Positions 1 to 8,316 of a stretch of 24,235 nucleotides of DNA are shown one piece after another. A program made the position numbers and the translations under genes. The DNA comes from Acidimicrobiia bacterium (GTDB lineage: Bacteria; Actinomycetota; Acidimicrobiia; Spongiisociales; UBA5794). Under the pieces are notes generated by a model. The model was not told the DNA's origin. It ran no database searches and was given only the letters and a program-made list of their open reading frames with translations. Location of the stretch: contig JAUXCV010000005.1 in NCBI GenBank assembly GCA_030618675.1, forward strand, positions 1 to 24,235, written 5' to 3'. How positions within the stretch are numbered: the stretch's first letter is position 1; the number at the start of each line of letters is the position of its first letter.

Positions 1-83
1 AGAAAAAGAAACTAAGCCAATAGAGTCGAAGAAAACAATATCTGGCAAAAGAGGCGGCGGCTTCGGATTGTTCGGCGGGTTGG

Positions 84-1475
84 GTGGCGCTGACCTATGA
101 CGATGGACCGATTCCGGGCCGGACCGACGCGGTGCTGGCAGCGTTGGATCGTGCCGGGGTCCCGGCGACGTTCTTCACGGTTGGATATCTGGTCCGGTCG
201 TATCCGGACATCGTCCGTAGAACCGTTGATAGCGGCCATGTCGTGGCTAACCACACCTACCGGCATGAGATCCTTACCTACTTGTCGAACTCAGGCATCG
301 TGAGCACGATCGATCGAGCCGATGCCGCGCTCCGCGCTACCGGCGTCAACCCGGCGCGACTCGTACGTCCACCGGGCGGGAACACCAACTCGCGGGTGAA
401 GAGCGCGATCGAAGGAGCCGGGTATCGGCAGGTGATGTGGACCTGGGGTCCGCTCGACTACAAGCCGATCAGCGCCTGGACCATTTCTAGCGGCATCATC
501 AACCATGCCAAGGATGGAGCCGTATTCGTGCTCCATGACGGTTCTGGGAACTATCGCAACACGGCTGCGGCGGTGGATCGGATCGTGTCGACGCTGCATG
601 CACGGGGATACTGCTTCGGGGTGTTGGACAACCAGGGCAACATCGTGCCCTCCGGGTCCGGTGCGCCCGCCGAGCCCGAGGTCGACCAGTGTGCGCCACC
701 GACGCAGACCGCACCAGACTCGGCAGGCGTGGGTGTGGTCGACACCGCACGCGGCTTCTGGTATTTGCGAGATCCACTCAACGTCCGGACGACGGGGTTC
801 TACTACGGAAATCCCGGGGACTATCCGTTCATGGGGGACTGGGACGGAGACGGCGTCGATACACCGGGTCTCTATCGACGGTCTGATGGCTACGTGTATC
901 TACGGAACTCGAACACGTCGGGCATTGCGGACGTGGCGTTCCTCTTCGGCAATCCGGGTGACCTTCCGGTCCCCGGCGACTTCAACGGCGACGGGTTCGA
1001 CACGGTGTCGCTCTACCGGCCCGACGAGACACGGTTCTACATCATCAACCAGCTGGGATCGGGCGGGGCCGGTCTCGGTGCTGCCGACTATGAGGTCTCG
1101 TTCGGCAGTCCCGGCGATCAGCCGATCGCCGGAGATTTCGACGGTGATGGCGTCGATACGGTCGGCATCTATCGTTCGTCGTCGGGTCTGGTCTCGTTCG
1201 CTGCGTCTCCGGCGACTTCGTTCTTCTACGGTTCGGCGAACGACTACGCCCTGATGGGCGCTTACGAGGGTGGTGCGAAGGACACGATCGGCGTGTACCG
1301 CGAGAACGGCACCATGTTCTATCTCCGCTCCTCGAACACGTCGGGTGCCGCGGATCACGAGTTCAGCTACGGCAAGCGCGGCTTCATCCCGATTGTTGGC
1401 TACTTCGGTGACCTCCACGGCACGTCCATGCCCCCACAATCGGACGTATGCGAGTTCCCAGTAGCCGAGTCCTGA
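84..1475 (+). CDS. NodB polysaccharide deacetylase with C-terminal DxDGDGxD repeats (5' end uncertain)
   Basis: Predicted metal-dependent carbohydrate esterase (CE4/NodB fold) that would remove N- or O-acetyl groups from a cell-wall or surface glycan. Numbering from GTG 84, I see the TYDDGP motif (4-9), the HxxxH metal-binding pair H57/H61, RPPGG (95-99), the WGPLDY region (121-126) and the LHD motif (150-152). After a linker (about 190-215) come repeats of FG-GAP/VCBS type with calcium-loop signatures at 252-259, 299-306 and 351-358. A fourth copy at 393-400 has lost its acidic ligands. Homologues normally read 'CSAGYVALTFDDGP', and here codons 69-83 give CSAGW just before the GTG. The real protein therefore starts upstream, but the frame is closed by TAG at 21-23 and no signal peptide is encoded in frame. 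The N-terminus is thus truncated, frameshifted or started at a non-standard codon. The function is confident; the start is not. Confidence 0.88.
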   Translation: MALTYDDGPIPGRTDAVLAALDRAGVPATFFTVGYLVRSYPDIVRRTVDSGHVVANHTYRHEILTYLSNSGIVSTIDRADAALRATGVNPARLVRPPGGNTNSRVKSAIEGAGYRQVMWTWGPLDYKPISAWTISSGIINHAKDGAVFVLHDGSGNYRNTAAAVDRIVSTLHARGYCFGVLDNQGNIVPSGSGAPAEPEVDQCAPPTQTAPDSAGVGVVDTARGFWYLRDPLNVRTTGFYYGNPGDYPFMGDWDGDGVDTPGLYRRSDGYVYLRNSNTSGIADVAFLFGNPGDLPVPGDFNGDGFDTVSLYRPDETRFYIINQLGSGGAGLGAADYEVSFGSPGDQPIAGDFDGDGVDTVGIYRSSSGLVSFAASPATSFFYGSANDYALMGAYEGGAKDTIGVYRENGTMFYLRSSNTSGAADHEFSYGKRGFIPIVGYFGDLHGTSMPPQSDVCEFPVAES

Positions 1476-1794
1476 GCAGCGAGTTCTGAACCCATTCCCT
1501 CGACCGAATCGGTTCTTCGCCTCCTCCCAGGATGAGGCGTGAGTTCCGAGTTTCAATCGGTTCTCTTCCTCCCTCAGGGGGAGGTGCGAGTTCCGAGTTT
1601 CAGTCGGTCCTCTTCCTCCCCCTCAGGGGGAGGTGCCGAGCGTAGCGAGGTGGAGGGGGTCAAGGAGGAGTTCCAACCCGAGATCGGCGTACCGCACACC
1701 TGTCCCACCGGCGTAGCCGGGGGGACGCGAGGAGCTTGCGACGAGCAGGGGGGCGTCTTCGCCGCAGGGGGGGTCGTTCAGAGGTCCCGACCGA
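1476..1794. other. Repeat-rich intergenic region between convergent genes
   Basis: This stretch has no credible gene. Besides the tandem hairpin repeats it holds CCGAGCGTAGCGAGGTGGAG (about 1636-1655), followed by a second motif cluster at about 1704-1775: ACCGGCGTAGCCGGG, GCGAGGAGCTTGCGACGAGC and several G6-G7 runs. These GAGC-GTAGC-GAGG words are of a kind seen scattered between genes in high-GC genomes. A short ORF across 1539-1958 is built from this repeat material and runs antisense into the next gene, so I do not call it. Confidence 0.6.
1506..1650. repeat. Three tandem copies of a ~47-48 bp hairpin-forming repeat
   Basis: Copies start at about 1506, 1554 and 1601. They share the core GAATCGGTTCTT/CAGTCGGTCCTCTT, then a CCTCC...GGAGG-type dyad, and the first two end in GAGTTCCGAGTTT (1541-1553 and 1588-1600). 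The third copy has a perfect 8-bp stem CCTCCCCC (1615-1622) / GGGGGAGG (1626-1633) with a TCA loop. The first has GCCTC (1519-1523) / GAGGC (1534-1538). They lie between two convergent genes, so they could act as terminators, but they also look like an extragenic repeat family. Confidence 0.75.
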
Positions 1795-3195
1795 TCAGAT
1801 GGAAGGATCCCTTGCCGGCGCTTCGGTCCACGGCACGGCTACATGAGCCGATTCCGGCCGGATCACGAGCCACCACAACGGGAGGCTCAACAGGCTCAGA
1901 ACGTAGAGGCCGAAGGCGTATCGGAACTCCTGCGCCGGGGTGGTCGCAGCCACGTTGATGAACTGTGCGGCGATCAGGGCACCGGCCCACAGCAGCGGGC
2001 GGAGACGGCGCCGGAAGGCGATCGCAACGTAGGTAGCAATGCCGGCGAGGATCACCAGTGCAGGCCGCCACGTGAACCAGATCCGGGAGTCCTGTTCGAT
2101 CCACTGGTACTGGGCCAATGTGAACTTGTAGGCATGGTCCGAGATGGGCGCCCGGGCGATGCCGAGCGTGTTGGGCGGGATCTGGAACGGTGGTCGGTGG
2201 AGGAACGCTTCGGATGGCTGCACCGGCCAGAACAGGTAGGAGGCGGCGCAGAGACGGTGGCCGGCAACAATCGGGACGTGGGTGAGCACGGATCGTGCAA
2301 CCAGGCTTCGATAGGTCCACGGATCATCGCGGGCCACCGAAGTGTCGAACTCGGGGTGGAACACGAGGGGCGTCGAGTCCGTGCACATGTACTCGCTGCT
2401 CCAAACGTCGAGCGGTCCGACGGCTTCGATGAGCGCCAGATCATCGGTATCGAACCAGTCGGGGTCGTGGACGACGACCGACGCGACGTCCGACATGAAC
2501 ACCTCGGCGGGTTCGATCGTGCCGGCATGGACGGGCAGCACGACGAGAAGGACGGCGGGAACGATCACACCGATCCCGATCACCGTCCCGATCGTCGCCA
2601 GGAGTGACTTCCATTGGTGGCGGAAGCCGATCGCCAATGCGATGACGAGCAGGATGACCGTGATCTTGCCGTTCGGTCGGAAGGCCCAGATGAGTCCGAG
2701 CGCCGCGCCGAGCCGTAGCGGGCCGGCGAACGATCCCCAGAAGCGGTCCCGATCACGGGCGAGGAGGACTAGTTCCGTGAACGCCCACACCAAAGCGAGG
2801 GTGTATGGCACGTCCTTCCAGACGGTGATGGTCATCGTCGCGACCATCGGTAGGGCAGCCGTCACCCAGGCCGCACCGACCGACAGCCACCACGGAACGC
2901 CTACCTGCGTGAGTCGCCTGGCGACCAGACCCAGGAGACCGGCGAGAACGACGACCTGCACGAGCGTGACCACCCCGGTGTGGTCCCACACGCTCGTCAC
3001 CACCCACAGCGAGAACGTGTGGAAGATCGGATGGAAATTGAAGAAGTCGAACCGGGCGGCTTGGCCCATCTGGTCGACCGAGTCCGATGACAGCATCCCG
3101 GGAAACCAGCCGAGCCACCACACGAGGAGTGGGAGAACGCTCAACCATCCGAGCCACAGCGCAAGGTTCGCGCTGGGGGGTCGCCGCGACGTCAT
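1795..3195 (-). CDS. Polytopic membrane protein, GT-C/DUF6020-like
   Basis: About 466 residues with roughly ten hydrophobic helices. The N-terminal part has 'GMLSSDSVDQ', then 'HPIFHT' and later 'TVWKDVPY'. This is the arrangement seen in DUF6020-like and other GT-C-fold membrane proteins, where an acidic residue in the first periplasmic loop is followed by HP. A long hydrophilic loop (about residues 235-330) would face outside. I infer a role in glycan transfer or polymerisation from this fold and from the neighbours, but no activity can be assigned. I place the start at ATG 3195 because GAGGTGG lies about 8 nt upstream. A GTG at 3204 is also in frame and would add three residues. It lies downstream of ugd on the same strand with a 55-bp gap, so the two may be co-transcribed. 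Confidence 0.8.
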   Translation of the reverse strand: MTSRRPPSANLALWLGWLSVLPLLVWWLGWFPGMLSSDSVDQMGQAARFDFFNFHPIFHTFSLWVVTSVWDHTGVVTLVQVVVLAGLLGLVARRLTQVGVPWWLSVGAAWVTAALPMVATMTITVWKDVPYTLALVWAFTELVLLARDRDRFWGSFAGPLRLGAALGLIWAFRPNGKITVILLVIALAIGFRHQWKSLLATIGTVIGIGVIVPAVLLVVLPVHAGTIEPAEVFMSDVASVVVHDPDWFDTDDLALIEAVGPLDVWSSEYMCTDSTPLVFHPEFDTSVARDDPWTYRSLVARSVLTHVPIVAGHRLCAASYLFWPVQPSEAFLHRPPFQIPPNTLGIARAPISDHAYKFTLAQYQWIEQDSRIWFTWRPALVILAGIATYVAIAFRRRLRPLLWAGALIAAQFINVAATTPAQEFRYAFGLYVLSLLSLPLWWLVIRPESAHVAVPWTEAPARDPSI

Positions 3196-3250
3196 CGAAT
3201 CCACCTCGGTCTGTTCATGGTGCGGATGGTAGGGAATCCGACTCGGGCGG

Positions 3251-4567
3251 TCAGCGAGCAGCGGTCTGTGGTCTTCCGATCGACACGTACTCGAAGCCGG
3301 CGTCGGCGGCGTCGTCGGGATCGTACAGGTTCCGCAGGTCGACGAGCACGGGATGAGCCACGATCCCGTGCAGTCGTGCCAGGTCGAGGGTGGCGAACTC
3401 GCCCCACTCGGTAGCGATCACGACCGCATCTGCGCCTTCGGCGGCCGCGTAGGCATCGGCACAGAACGCGACGCCGGTGACCTCCTTCCGAGCGTTCTCC
3501 ATGCCCTGCGGGTCATAGACCCGTACCTCGGCTCCGACAGCCACCAGCCCTTCGGCGATACGGACGGCGGGGGATTCGCGCAGGTCGTCGGTATTGGCTT
3601 TGAACGTGATTCCGAGGAGCGCGATCTTCGCTCCGTCGACCGGGACAGCCAGGGCGTCGGAGATCTTGTCGACCATCCGGTCTCGTCGCTCGTCGTTCAC
3701 GGAGATCGCAGCGCCGACGAGTTTCGAAGGCACCCCGACACGCTCACCCGATCGATACAAGGCCTGCGTGTCCTTCGGGAAACACGAACCGCCGTAGCCC
3801 GGCCCCGCAGCGAGAAACCGGTCTGAGATCCGGCTGTCCATCCCCATGCCGGTGGCGATGTCCTCGACGCATGCACCGACCTCCTCGGAGAGATCCGCCA
3901 TCTCATTGATGAACGACAGCTTCACCGAGAGGAACGCATTCGATGCGTACTTCACCAACTCTGCAGTCTCCACCGTCGTGAACAACGACGCCGCTCCGCG
4001 ATGGAGAAGCGGCTGGTACATGTGCCGGAGCGCGTCGGCACTGTCCTCATCATCGGCGCCGACCACGATCCGGTCCGGATGCATGAAATCCTCGACGGCT
4101 GCGCCCTGGCGGAGAAACTCCGGATTCGACGCCATCCCGAAATCGAGATCGGGTCGAAGATCCTGGATAGCGTCGCGGACGTCCCGCGTAGTACCAACCG
4201 GGACTGTCGACTTCATCACAACCGTCGCGCCCGCATCGAGATGCGGAGCCAGCGATCCGAGCGCTGCCCGCACGGCGGTGAGGTCAGCGTCGCCGTTGGG
4301 CAACGAAGGCGTACCGACGGCAATCATGACCGCATCCGATCCGGGCACAACGCCGCCGTAGTCCGTGGTGAACGAGAGTCGGCCGGCGACGGCATTGCGC
4401 CCGACCATCTCACAGAGACCCGGTTCGTAGATCGGAATCGAACCTGACTTCAGGAGTTCGATCTTCCCGTCATCGATGTCCAGGCATGCGACGGTATGGC
4501 CGAGCTCGGAAAGGCAGGCACCCGTCACGAGACCTACATACCCGGTTCCGATAACAGTGATTCGCAT
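3251..4567 (-). CDS. ugd: UDP-glucose 6-dehydrogenase
   Basis: Cytoplasmic enzyme oxidising UDP-glucose to UDP-glucuronate with two NAD+. The 438-residue length is typical of the family. Domains in order: N-terminal Rossmann fold with GTGYVG (7-12); central helical region with ELVKYASNAF (K206, N210); active-site segment GPGYGGSCFPKDT with nucleophile C262, K265 and D266; C-terminal UDP-binding domain with TFKANTDDLRESP (321-333). The ATG at 4567 is chosen because MRITVIGTGYVG is the normal family N-terminus and CTGGAG lies 6-7 nt upstream. An in-frame start at 4636 would add 23 unrelated residues. It supplies UDP-glucuronate to the surrounding glycan pathway and is divergent from the GT2 gene at 4850. 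Confidence 0.96.
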   Translation of the reverse strand: MRITVIGTGYVGLVTGACLSELGHTVACLDIDDGKIELLKSGSIPIYEPGLCEMVGRNAVAGRLSFTTDYGGVVPGSDAVMIAVGTPSLPNGDADLTAVRAALGSLAPHLDAGATVVMKSTVPVGTTRDVRDAIQDLRPDLDFGMASNPEFLRQGAAVEDFMHPDRIVVGADDEDSADALRHMYQPLLHRGAASLFTTVETAELVKYASNAFLSVKLSFINEMADLSEEVGACVEDIATGMGMDSRISDRFLAAGPGYGGSCFPKDTQALYRSGERVGVPSKLVGAAISVNDERRDRMVDKISDALAVPVDGAKIALLGITFKANTDDLRESPAVRIAEGLVAVGAEVRVYDPQGMENARKEVTGVAFCADAYAAAEGADAVVIATEWGEFATLDLARLHGIVAHPVLVDLRNLYDPDDAADAGFEYVSIGRPQTAAR

Positions 4568-4696
4568 GTGGTCTCCAGTTGGGGAAGCGCAGAGTTTACG
4601 TGTCTGTGACTCGGACGGCTTCAATGTATGAAGCAACAGATCCGTTGTGGAAGCTCACTCGGTTCTGCTGTGCCGTCCTGGGCACATGGACGACCG

Positions 4697-4730
4697 CACA
4701 TGGCATGTGATCTCTCAGAGCCGGAGATCA
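4697..4730. promoter_or_regulatory. Two adjacent dyads in the ugd/GT2 divergent promoter region
   Basis: The 282-bp gap between ugd (minus) and the GT2 gene (plus) contains a perfect 13-bp palindrome CACATGGCATGTG (4697-4709). It is followed directly by a 7-bp inverted repeat TGATCTC (4708-4714) / GAGATCA (4724-4730) with a 9-nt spacer. Placement between divergent genes suggests an operator for a dimeric regulator; the second could also be an RNA stem. I cannot pick confident -35/-10 boxes here. Confidence 0.35.
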
Positions 4731-4849
4731 CCGGTAGCACACGGAATCGGTTGGTCTGCCCGTTTCGGCGGCGCGGAAGCGCTCCGTGGGGTTGATCCCT
4801 CGCTATCGTCTCGGACACCAGCCACGTACCACAGCCGGACCGGGGAACG

Positions 4850-5590
4850 ATGCAACCGAGCGATGTCATTGTCGTCATGCCGACCTACAACGAGGTCGGC
4901 AATGTCGAGGCCATGGCTCGAGGCGTTTCCATACACGGCTATCGGTTGCTGATCGTGGACGACAGTTCGCCGGACGGAACGGGTCAAGTCGCTGACACAA
5001 TTGCCGCCGACAACCCCCTTGTTGAAGTGCTTCACCGTTCGGCGAAAGAGGGCCTCGGCGCCGCATACTCCGCCGGGTACGAGGAGGCCGTCGCGAAGGG
5101 AGCGCGAATCACCTGCGGGATGGACGCCGACATTTCGCACGATCCTGTCGATCTTCCGAGGCTCGTTGCTGCGGTCACGGACGGTGCAGATATCGTGATC
5201 GGTAGTCGCTACGTCAAAGGTGGCGGCGTGTCGAACTGGAGTTTCGCCCGGCGAATGCTGTCGCGGGGTGGCAACTACTACGCAAGAACCCTGCTCGGGT
5301 TGGGTGTGCACGACGCCACGGCAGGATTCCGGGCGTACAAGACCGAATCCCTGATGGCCCTCGAACCACATACCTGTGAGGCATCGGGCTACGGATTCCT
5401 GGTCGAGATGACCTATCGGGCAACGCGTGCCGGGTACGAAATCGTCGAAGTGCCCATCGTCTTCAGCGATCGCACCGTCGGGGATTCCAAGATGAATCTA
5501 TCCATCGCCTTCGAGACCCTGCGTCTCGTCACCGGTTGGGGCGCTGAGAGGATCGTCCGACGCCTGCGATCGTGGATACCTCGCAGGTGA
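4850..5590 (+). CDS. Polyprenol-phosphate sugar synthase (DPM1/Ppm-like GT2)
   Basis: Family 2 glycosyltransferase of the dolichol-phosphate-mannose synthase type. It would move a sugar from a nucleotide donor (typically GDP-mannose) to polyprenyl phosphate at the inner face of the membrane. The 246-residue protein is a lone catalytic domain without C-terminal membrane helices. Motifs: PTYNE (11-15), DDSSPDGT (37-44), EGLGAAY (67-73), MDAD (91-94) with SHDP after it, GSRY (118-121), GFRAYK (149-154) and DRTVGDSKMN (207-216). The ATG at 4850 has GGGGAA just upstream. The next gene downstream is a GT39-like membrane transferase, the classic user of polyprenyl-phosphate sugars, so a donor-maker/donor-user pair is likely. 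The sugar cannot be told from sequence. Confidence 0.92.
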   Translation: MQPSDVIVVMPTYNEVGNVEAMARGVSIHGYRLLIVDDSSPDGTGQVADTIAADNPLVEVLHRSAKEGLGAAYSAGYEEAVAKGARITCGMDADISHDPVDLPRLVAAVTDGADIVIGSRYVKGGGVSNWSFARRMLSRGGNYYARTLLGLGVHDATAGFRAYKTESLMALEPHTCEASGYGFLVEMTYRATRAGYEIVEVPIVFSDRTVGDSKMNLSIAFETLRLVTGWGAERIVRRLRSWIPRR

Positions 5591-5807
5591 TCGGGGCCTT
5601 CTCGTCTCCGTTGCACAGGAAGTCTGGTGTCTCCTTTCGCTGCATTTGGCATCGGACTGGGCCCGCTCGGCTCCGGTTACAGGCGATGCCCGGGAGTTTG
5701 AGTTGCGGGTCGAGCATCAATCGGCGGGGCGACTCCAATCGTCGTTGGGATGAGAGAGATCGCATTGGCCTATGTGAGTCCTTGAGTGGAGTTGGGAGCC
5801 GCTGCAC
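5591..5807. other. Intergenic region, nothing firmly recognised
   Basis: A 217-bp gap between two same-strand genes. It has a small dyad CCAA-TCGTCG-TTGG near 5740 and no T-run that would make a clear intrinsic terminator. It is probably the leader and promoter of the downstream GT39-like gene. Confidence 0.3.
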
Positions 5808-7343
5808 GTGAATGCCACGTCGTCCAAGGATCGCCTCACTGCTGTTGTCGTCGTGCTGGTCGTTGTGGCTCTGGCTTCTGTGATTCGATTGTTGGGACTC
5901 GGATACGGCACTCCGTATCTCCATCACCCCGATGAGCCCATCGGTCTTCGAGTTGTCCAGACGATGGTGCGTGATGGCGACATCAATCCACATTTCTTCG
6001 ATTGGCCGTCTCTTCCGCTCTATATCCAGGCGGCGTCGTATGCCGCATATGTCGAAGTGGGCACGGCCGTCGGATACTTCGACGGCCCCGAAGACGTCGC
6101 ATTGCCACAGATCCAGGTCATGGGCACCGGCATCCTGGCCAATCCGAACACGCTTGCTGTTGGCCGGCTCACGACAATGATCTTCAGCATCGGCCTCGTA
6201 CTCCTCGGCCTCTGGGCGACATGGTGGATCACGCGACGTGGATGGGTGGCAGCCCTCGCAGGCGGTCTGATCGCGCTTGAACCGCTGCTGGTGAAGAACG
6301 GTCGGTGGATGACGCCGGACACGTTCGTCGCATTCTTTGCTTTGGCAGCGATTGTGATGGCGATCGTGGTGTATCGAAGCGGCCGATGGTGGCAGTATGC
6401 ACTAGCGGGAGCGTTCGCCGGCTTCGCCGCATCGTCCAAGTACAACGCGGCCGCTGTCGTGGTGGCGATTGCTGTTGCCCACGCTCTCCGGTACCGGAAA
6501 GCATTCTTTCTCAGGAGCGGGATATACGTCGCAGCAACTGCGTCTCTGGTGGCATTCGTTGCGACGATGCCTTCCCTCATTCTCGCTCCTTCGGAGGCGC
6601 TGGGAGGAGTCGTTGATGTCTTCAGTCATTACTCATCGGGGCACTTCGGATCTGAAGGAGGGCAGGTTGCGTTCTACCTGACCACATTGGCGAAGAATCT
6701 CGGACCTCTCCTGATCCTCGTTCCGATGGCATTCGTGGGGGCAAAACTCCGTCCGGTCAGTGTCATCCTGATCAGCTATCCGGTTGTCCAGTTGCTGATG
6801 CTGTTCAGATTCACCGTTCGGTTCGACCGCAACCTCCTGCCGATCGTCGCTCCCTTGTTGATACTGACTGCTCTTGGAACGATGAACAGCTACGACATTC
6901 TGCGTCGACGTTCCGGGAGGGCCGCCGTCGCTGCGGTCATAATGGCCGCAGTCCTTGCCGTGATGGCGATCCCGGGTCTATGGCAGTTGGCGCAAGACAC
7001 CGAGAAGTACTCTGGTGACCATCGCGCGGAAGCGCGATCGTGGTTCGCAGCCAACGCCAGTTTCGGTTCTACGGTGGTCGTGGATGCCTATTCGCCATGG
7101 ACCGACCCATCTCGATTCGACGTGATTTCGGACGGCCTCGTGTTGCGCAACGATCGAGTGTTCGATGTAGCTCCGGACATGGTGATTCTGACACAGCGTG
7201 GATCCGGGAGGTTCACTGCCGATCCAGAGCGTTACCCTGAACAGGTTGAGAGATACAAACGGTTGCTGGACGAGTATTGCGTGGTTCAGCGTTTCGGCGG
7301 ACACGAAGCGGTCGAGTTCCTGTCGCGCGATTGTGGTGCGTGA
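5808..7343 (+). CDS. GT39/ArnT-like integral membrane glycosyltransferase
   Basis: A 511-residue polytopic protein with about 10-12 hydrophobic segments (first at 11-30) and a mostly soluble C-terminal tail from about residue 395. The first outside loop carries HPDEP (40-44, with the adjacent acidic pair D42/E43), followed by DWPSLPLY (65-72). Later come NGRWMTPDTF (about 154-163) and ASSKYN (about 198-203). This is the layout of PMT_2/GT39 GT-C enzymes, which take sugars from polyprenyl phosphate outside the membrane and transfer them to protein, lipid or glycan. Start is GTG 5808 with GGGAG about 10 nt upstream. The 217-bp gap from the GT2 gene leaves room for its own promoter. The acceptor is unknown. 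Confidence 0.85.
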   Translation: MNATSSKDRLTAVVVVLVVVALASVIRLLGLGYGTPYLHHPDEPIGLRVVQTMVRDGDINPHFFDWPSLPLYIQAASYAAYVEVGTAVGYFDGPEDVALPQIQVMGTGILANPNTLAVGRLTTMIFSIGLVLLGLWATWWITRRGWVAALAGGLIALEPLLVKNGRWMTPDTFVAFFALAAIVMAIVVYRSGRWWQYALAGAFAGFAASSKYNAAAVVVAIAVAHALRYRKAFFLRSGIYVAATASLVAFVATMPSLILAPSEALGGVVDVFSHYSSGHFGSEGGQVAFYLTTLAKNLGPLLILVPMAFVGAKLRPVSVILISYPVVQLLMLFRFTVRFDRNLLPIVAPLLILTALGTMNSYDILRRRSGRAAVAAVIMAAVLAVMAIPGLWQLAQDTEKYSGDHRAEARSWFAANASFGSTVVVDAYSPWTDPSRFDVISDGLVLRNDRVFDVAPDMVILTQRGSGRFTADPERYPEQVERYKRLLDEYCVVQRFGGHEAVEFLSRDCGA

Positions 7344-7387
7344 TCGCAGTCTGGAGGCTGGAGGTATGGAGGACGGAGCAATGGTTG

Positions 7388-7424
7388 CGGTCTCTGAAGC
7401 AAACCGGGGGAGCATCAGAGATGG
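7388..7424. terminator. Hairpin between convergent GT39-like gene and rmlD
   Basis: TCTCTGAAGC (7391-7400) pairs with GCATCAGAGA (7412-7421): nine of ten positions pair, around an 11-nt loop. It lies in the 112-bp gap between two convergent genes, where a bidirectional terminator is expected. There is no strong U-tract on either side, so this is tentative. Confidence 0.4.
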
Positions 7425-7455
7425 GCAGATCGGTGACCACAGGGGGCCTGGTGGA

Positions 7456-8316
7456 TCAAGCCCAAGGCTCTCGATCCATCGCCTCCACAATGCCTCGAAT
7501 TGCCCGTTCCAATCCTGCCCTGTAGGGCGGAAGTGGTGAGAGGCTGAGCGAATCGAGTCTCTCTGATTCGAGCGCGCCATTCTCAGGGCGTCTTGCAATC
7601 GTCGGATACTCGGCCGTCGTACAAGGACGAACCCGTTCCGGATCGTGACCGGCTATGGAGAGCACCTCGCGTGCCAGTTCATACCGTGAAACCGTCTCTT
7701 GATTGGTCAGGTGGAGCATGCCCTCGACGCCTTGGTGCACAGCATCGAGTACTGCAGGAGCAAGGTCGTCGGCAATGGTGGGTGTTCCCCGTTGATCGTT
7801 GACGACTGAGATGGTGTCTTTCCTGGTCGCCTCGAGAATCGCTTGCGCGAAATTTCGATGGCTCCCCGCAATGACCCACGACGTTCGAACGACCAGAGTC
7901 TTCGGGTTGACGTCCAGTGCCGCAATTTCGCCGGATCGCTTTGTTTGCCCGTACACGTTGAGGGGATTGGGGAGGTCTGATTCGACGTACGGACCGTGGT
8001 TCGTGCCGTCAAAGACGTGATCGGTGGAGAACGTAGCGAACCGGGCGCCAGTGCGGTGTGCGAAGGCTGCGAGGTCACCTACGGCGGTGGCGTTGACAGT
8101 CTGCGCCGTTGCGAAATCCGCTTCTGCCTGATCGACGGCTGTGTACGCGGCGCAGTTGATGATGATGTCGGGATCGAGCGGTTCCAGAACTTGCGGGATT
8201 CGCGTCTCCGTGTCGCAGAGATCGAAGCTGTCTCGCGAGAGGTACGTGGCGTCATCTCCGAGGAGCGTCCGAAACGCGGTGCCCACTTGTCCTTCGGCGC
8301 CAACGATGACGATCAT
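7456..8316 (-). CDS. rmlD: dTDP-4-dehydrorhamnose reductase
   Basis: Last step of dTDP-L-rhamnose synthesis: NAD(P)H-dependent reduction of dTDP-4-keto-L-rhamnose. The 286-residue extended short-chain dehydrogenase has the nucleotide-binding motif GAEGQVG (6-12), NCAAYTAVD (54-62), STDHVFDG (97-104) and YGQTK (122-126). The catalytic triad equivalent to Thr/Tyr/Lys is T98, Y122 and K126. The ATG at 8316 overlaps the rmlA stop by four bases (ATGA), indicating translational coupling at the end of the rmlCBAD operon. Confidence 0.95.
   Translation of the reverse strand: MIVIVGAEGQVGTAFRTLLGDDATYLSRDSFDLCDTETRIPQVLEPLDPDIIINCAAYTAVDQAEADFATAQTVNATAVGDLAAFAHRTGARFATFSTDHVFDGTNHGPYVESDLPNPLNVYGQTKRSGEIAALDVNPKTLVVRTSWVIAGSHRNFAQAILEATRKDTISVVNDQRGTPTIADDLAPAVLDAVHQGVEGMLHLTNQETVSRYELAREVLSIAGHDPERVRPCTTAEYPTIARRPENGALESERLDSLSLSPLPPYRAGLERAIRGIVEAMDREPWA

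Noticed and set aside
900..1556. Minus-strand ORF opposite the deacetylase repeats
   Set aside because: Its composition mirrors the sense repeats, which explain the region fully.
1506..1650. CRISPR array
   Set aside because: The units are near-identical along their whole length and contiguous, with no unique spacers.
1843..3232. Plus-strand ORFs opposite the polytopic membrane protein
   Set aside because: Typical antisense shadows of a high-GC gene, with no hydrophobic pattern, motif or ribosome site.
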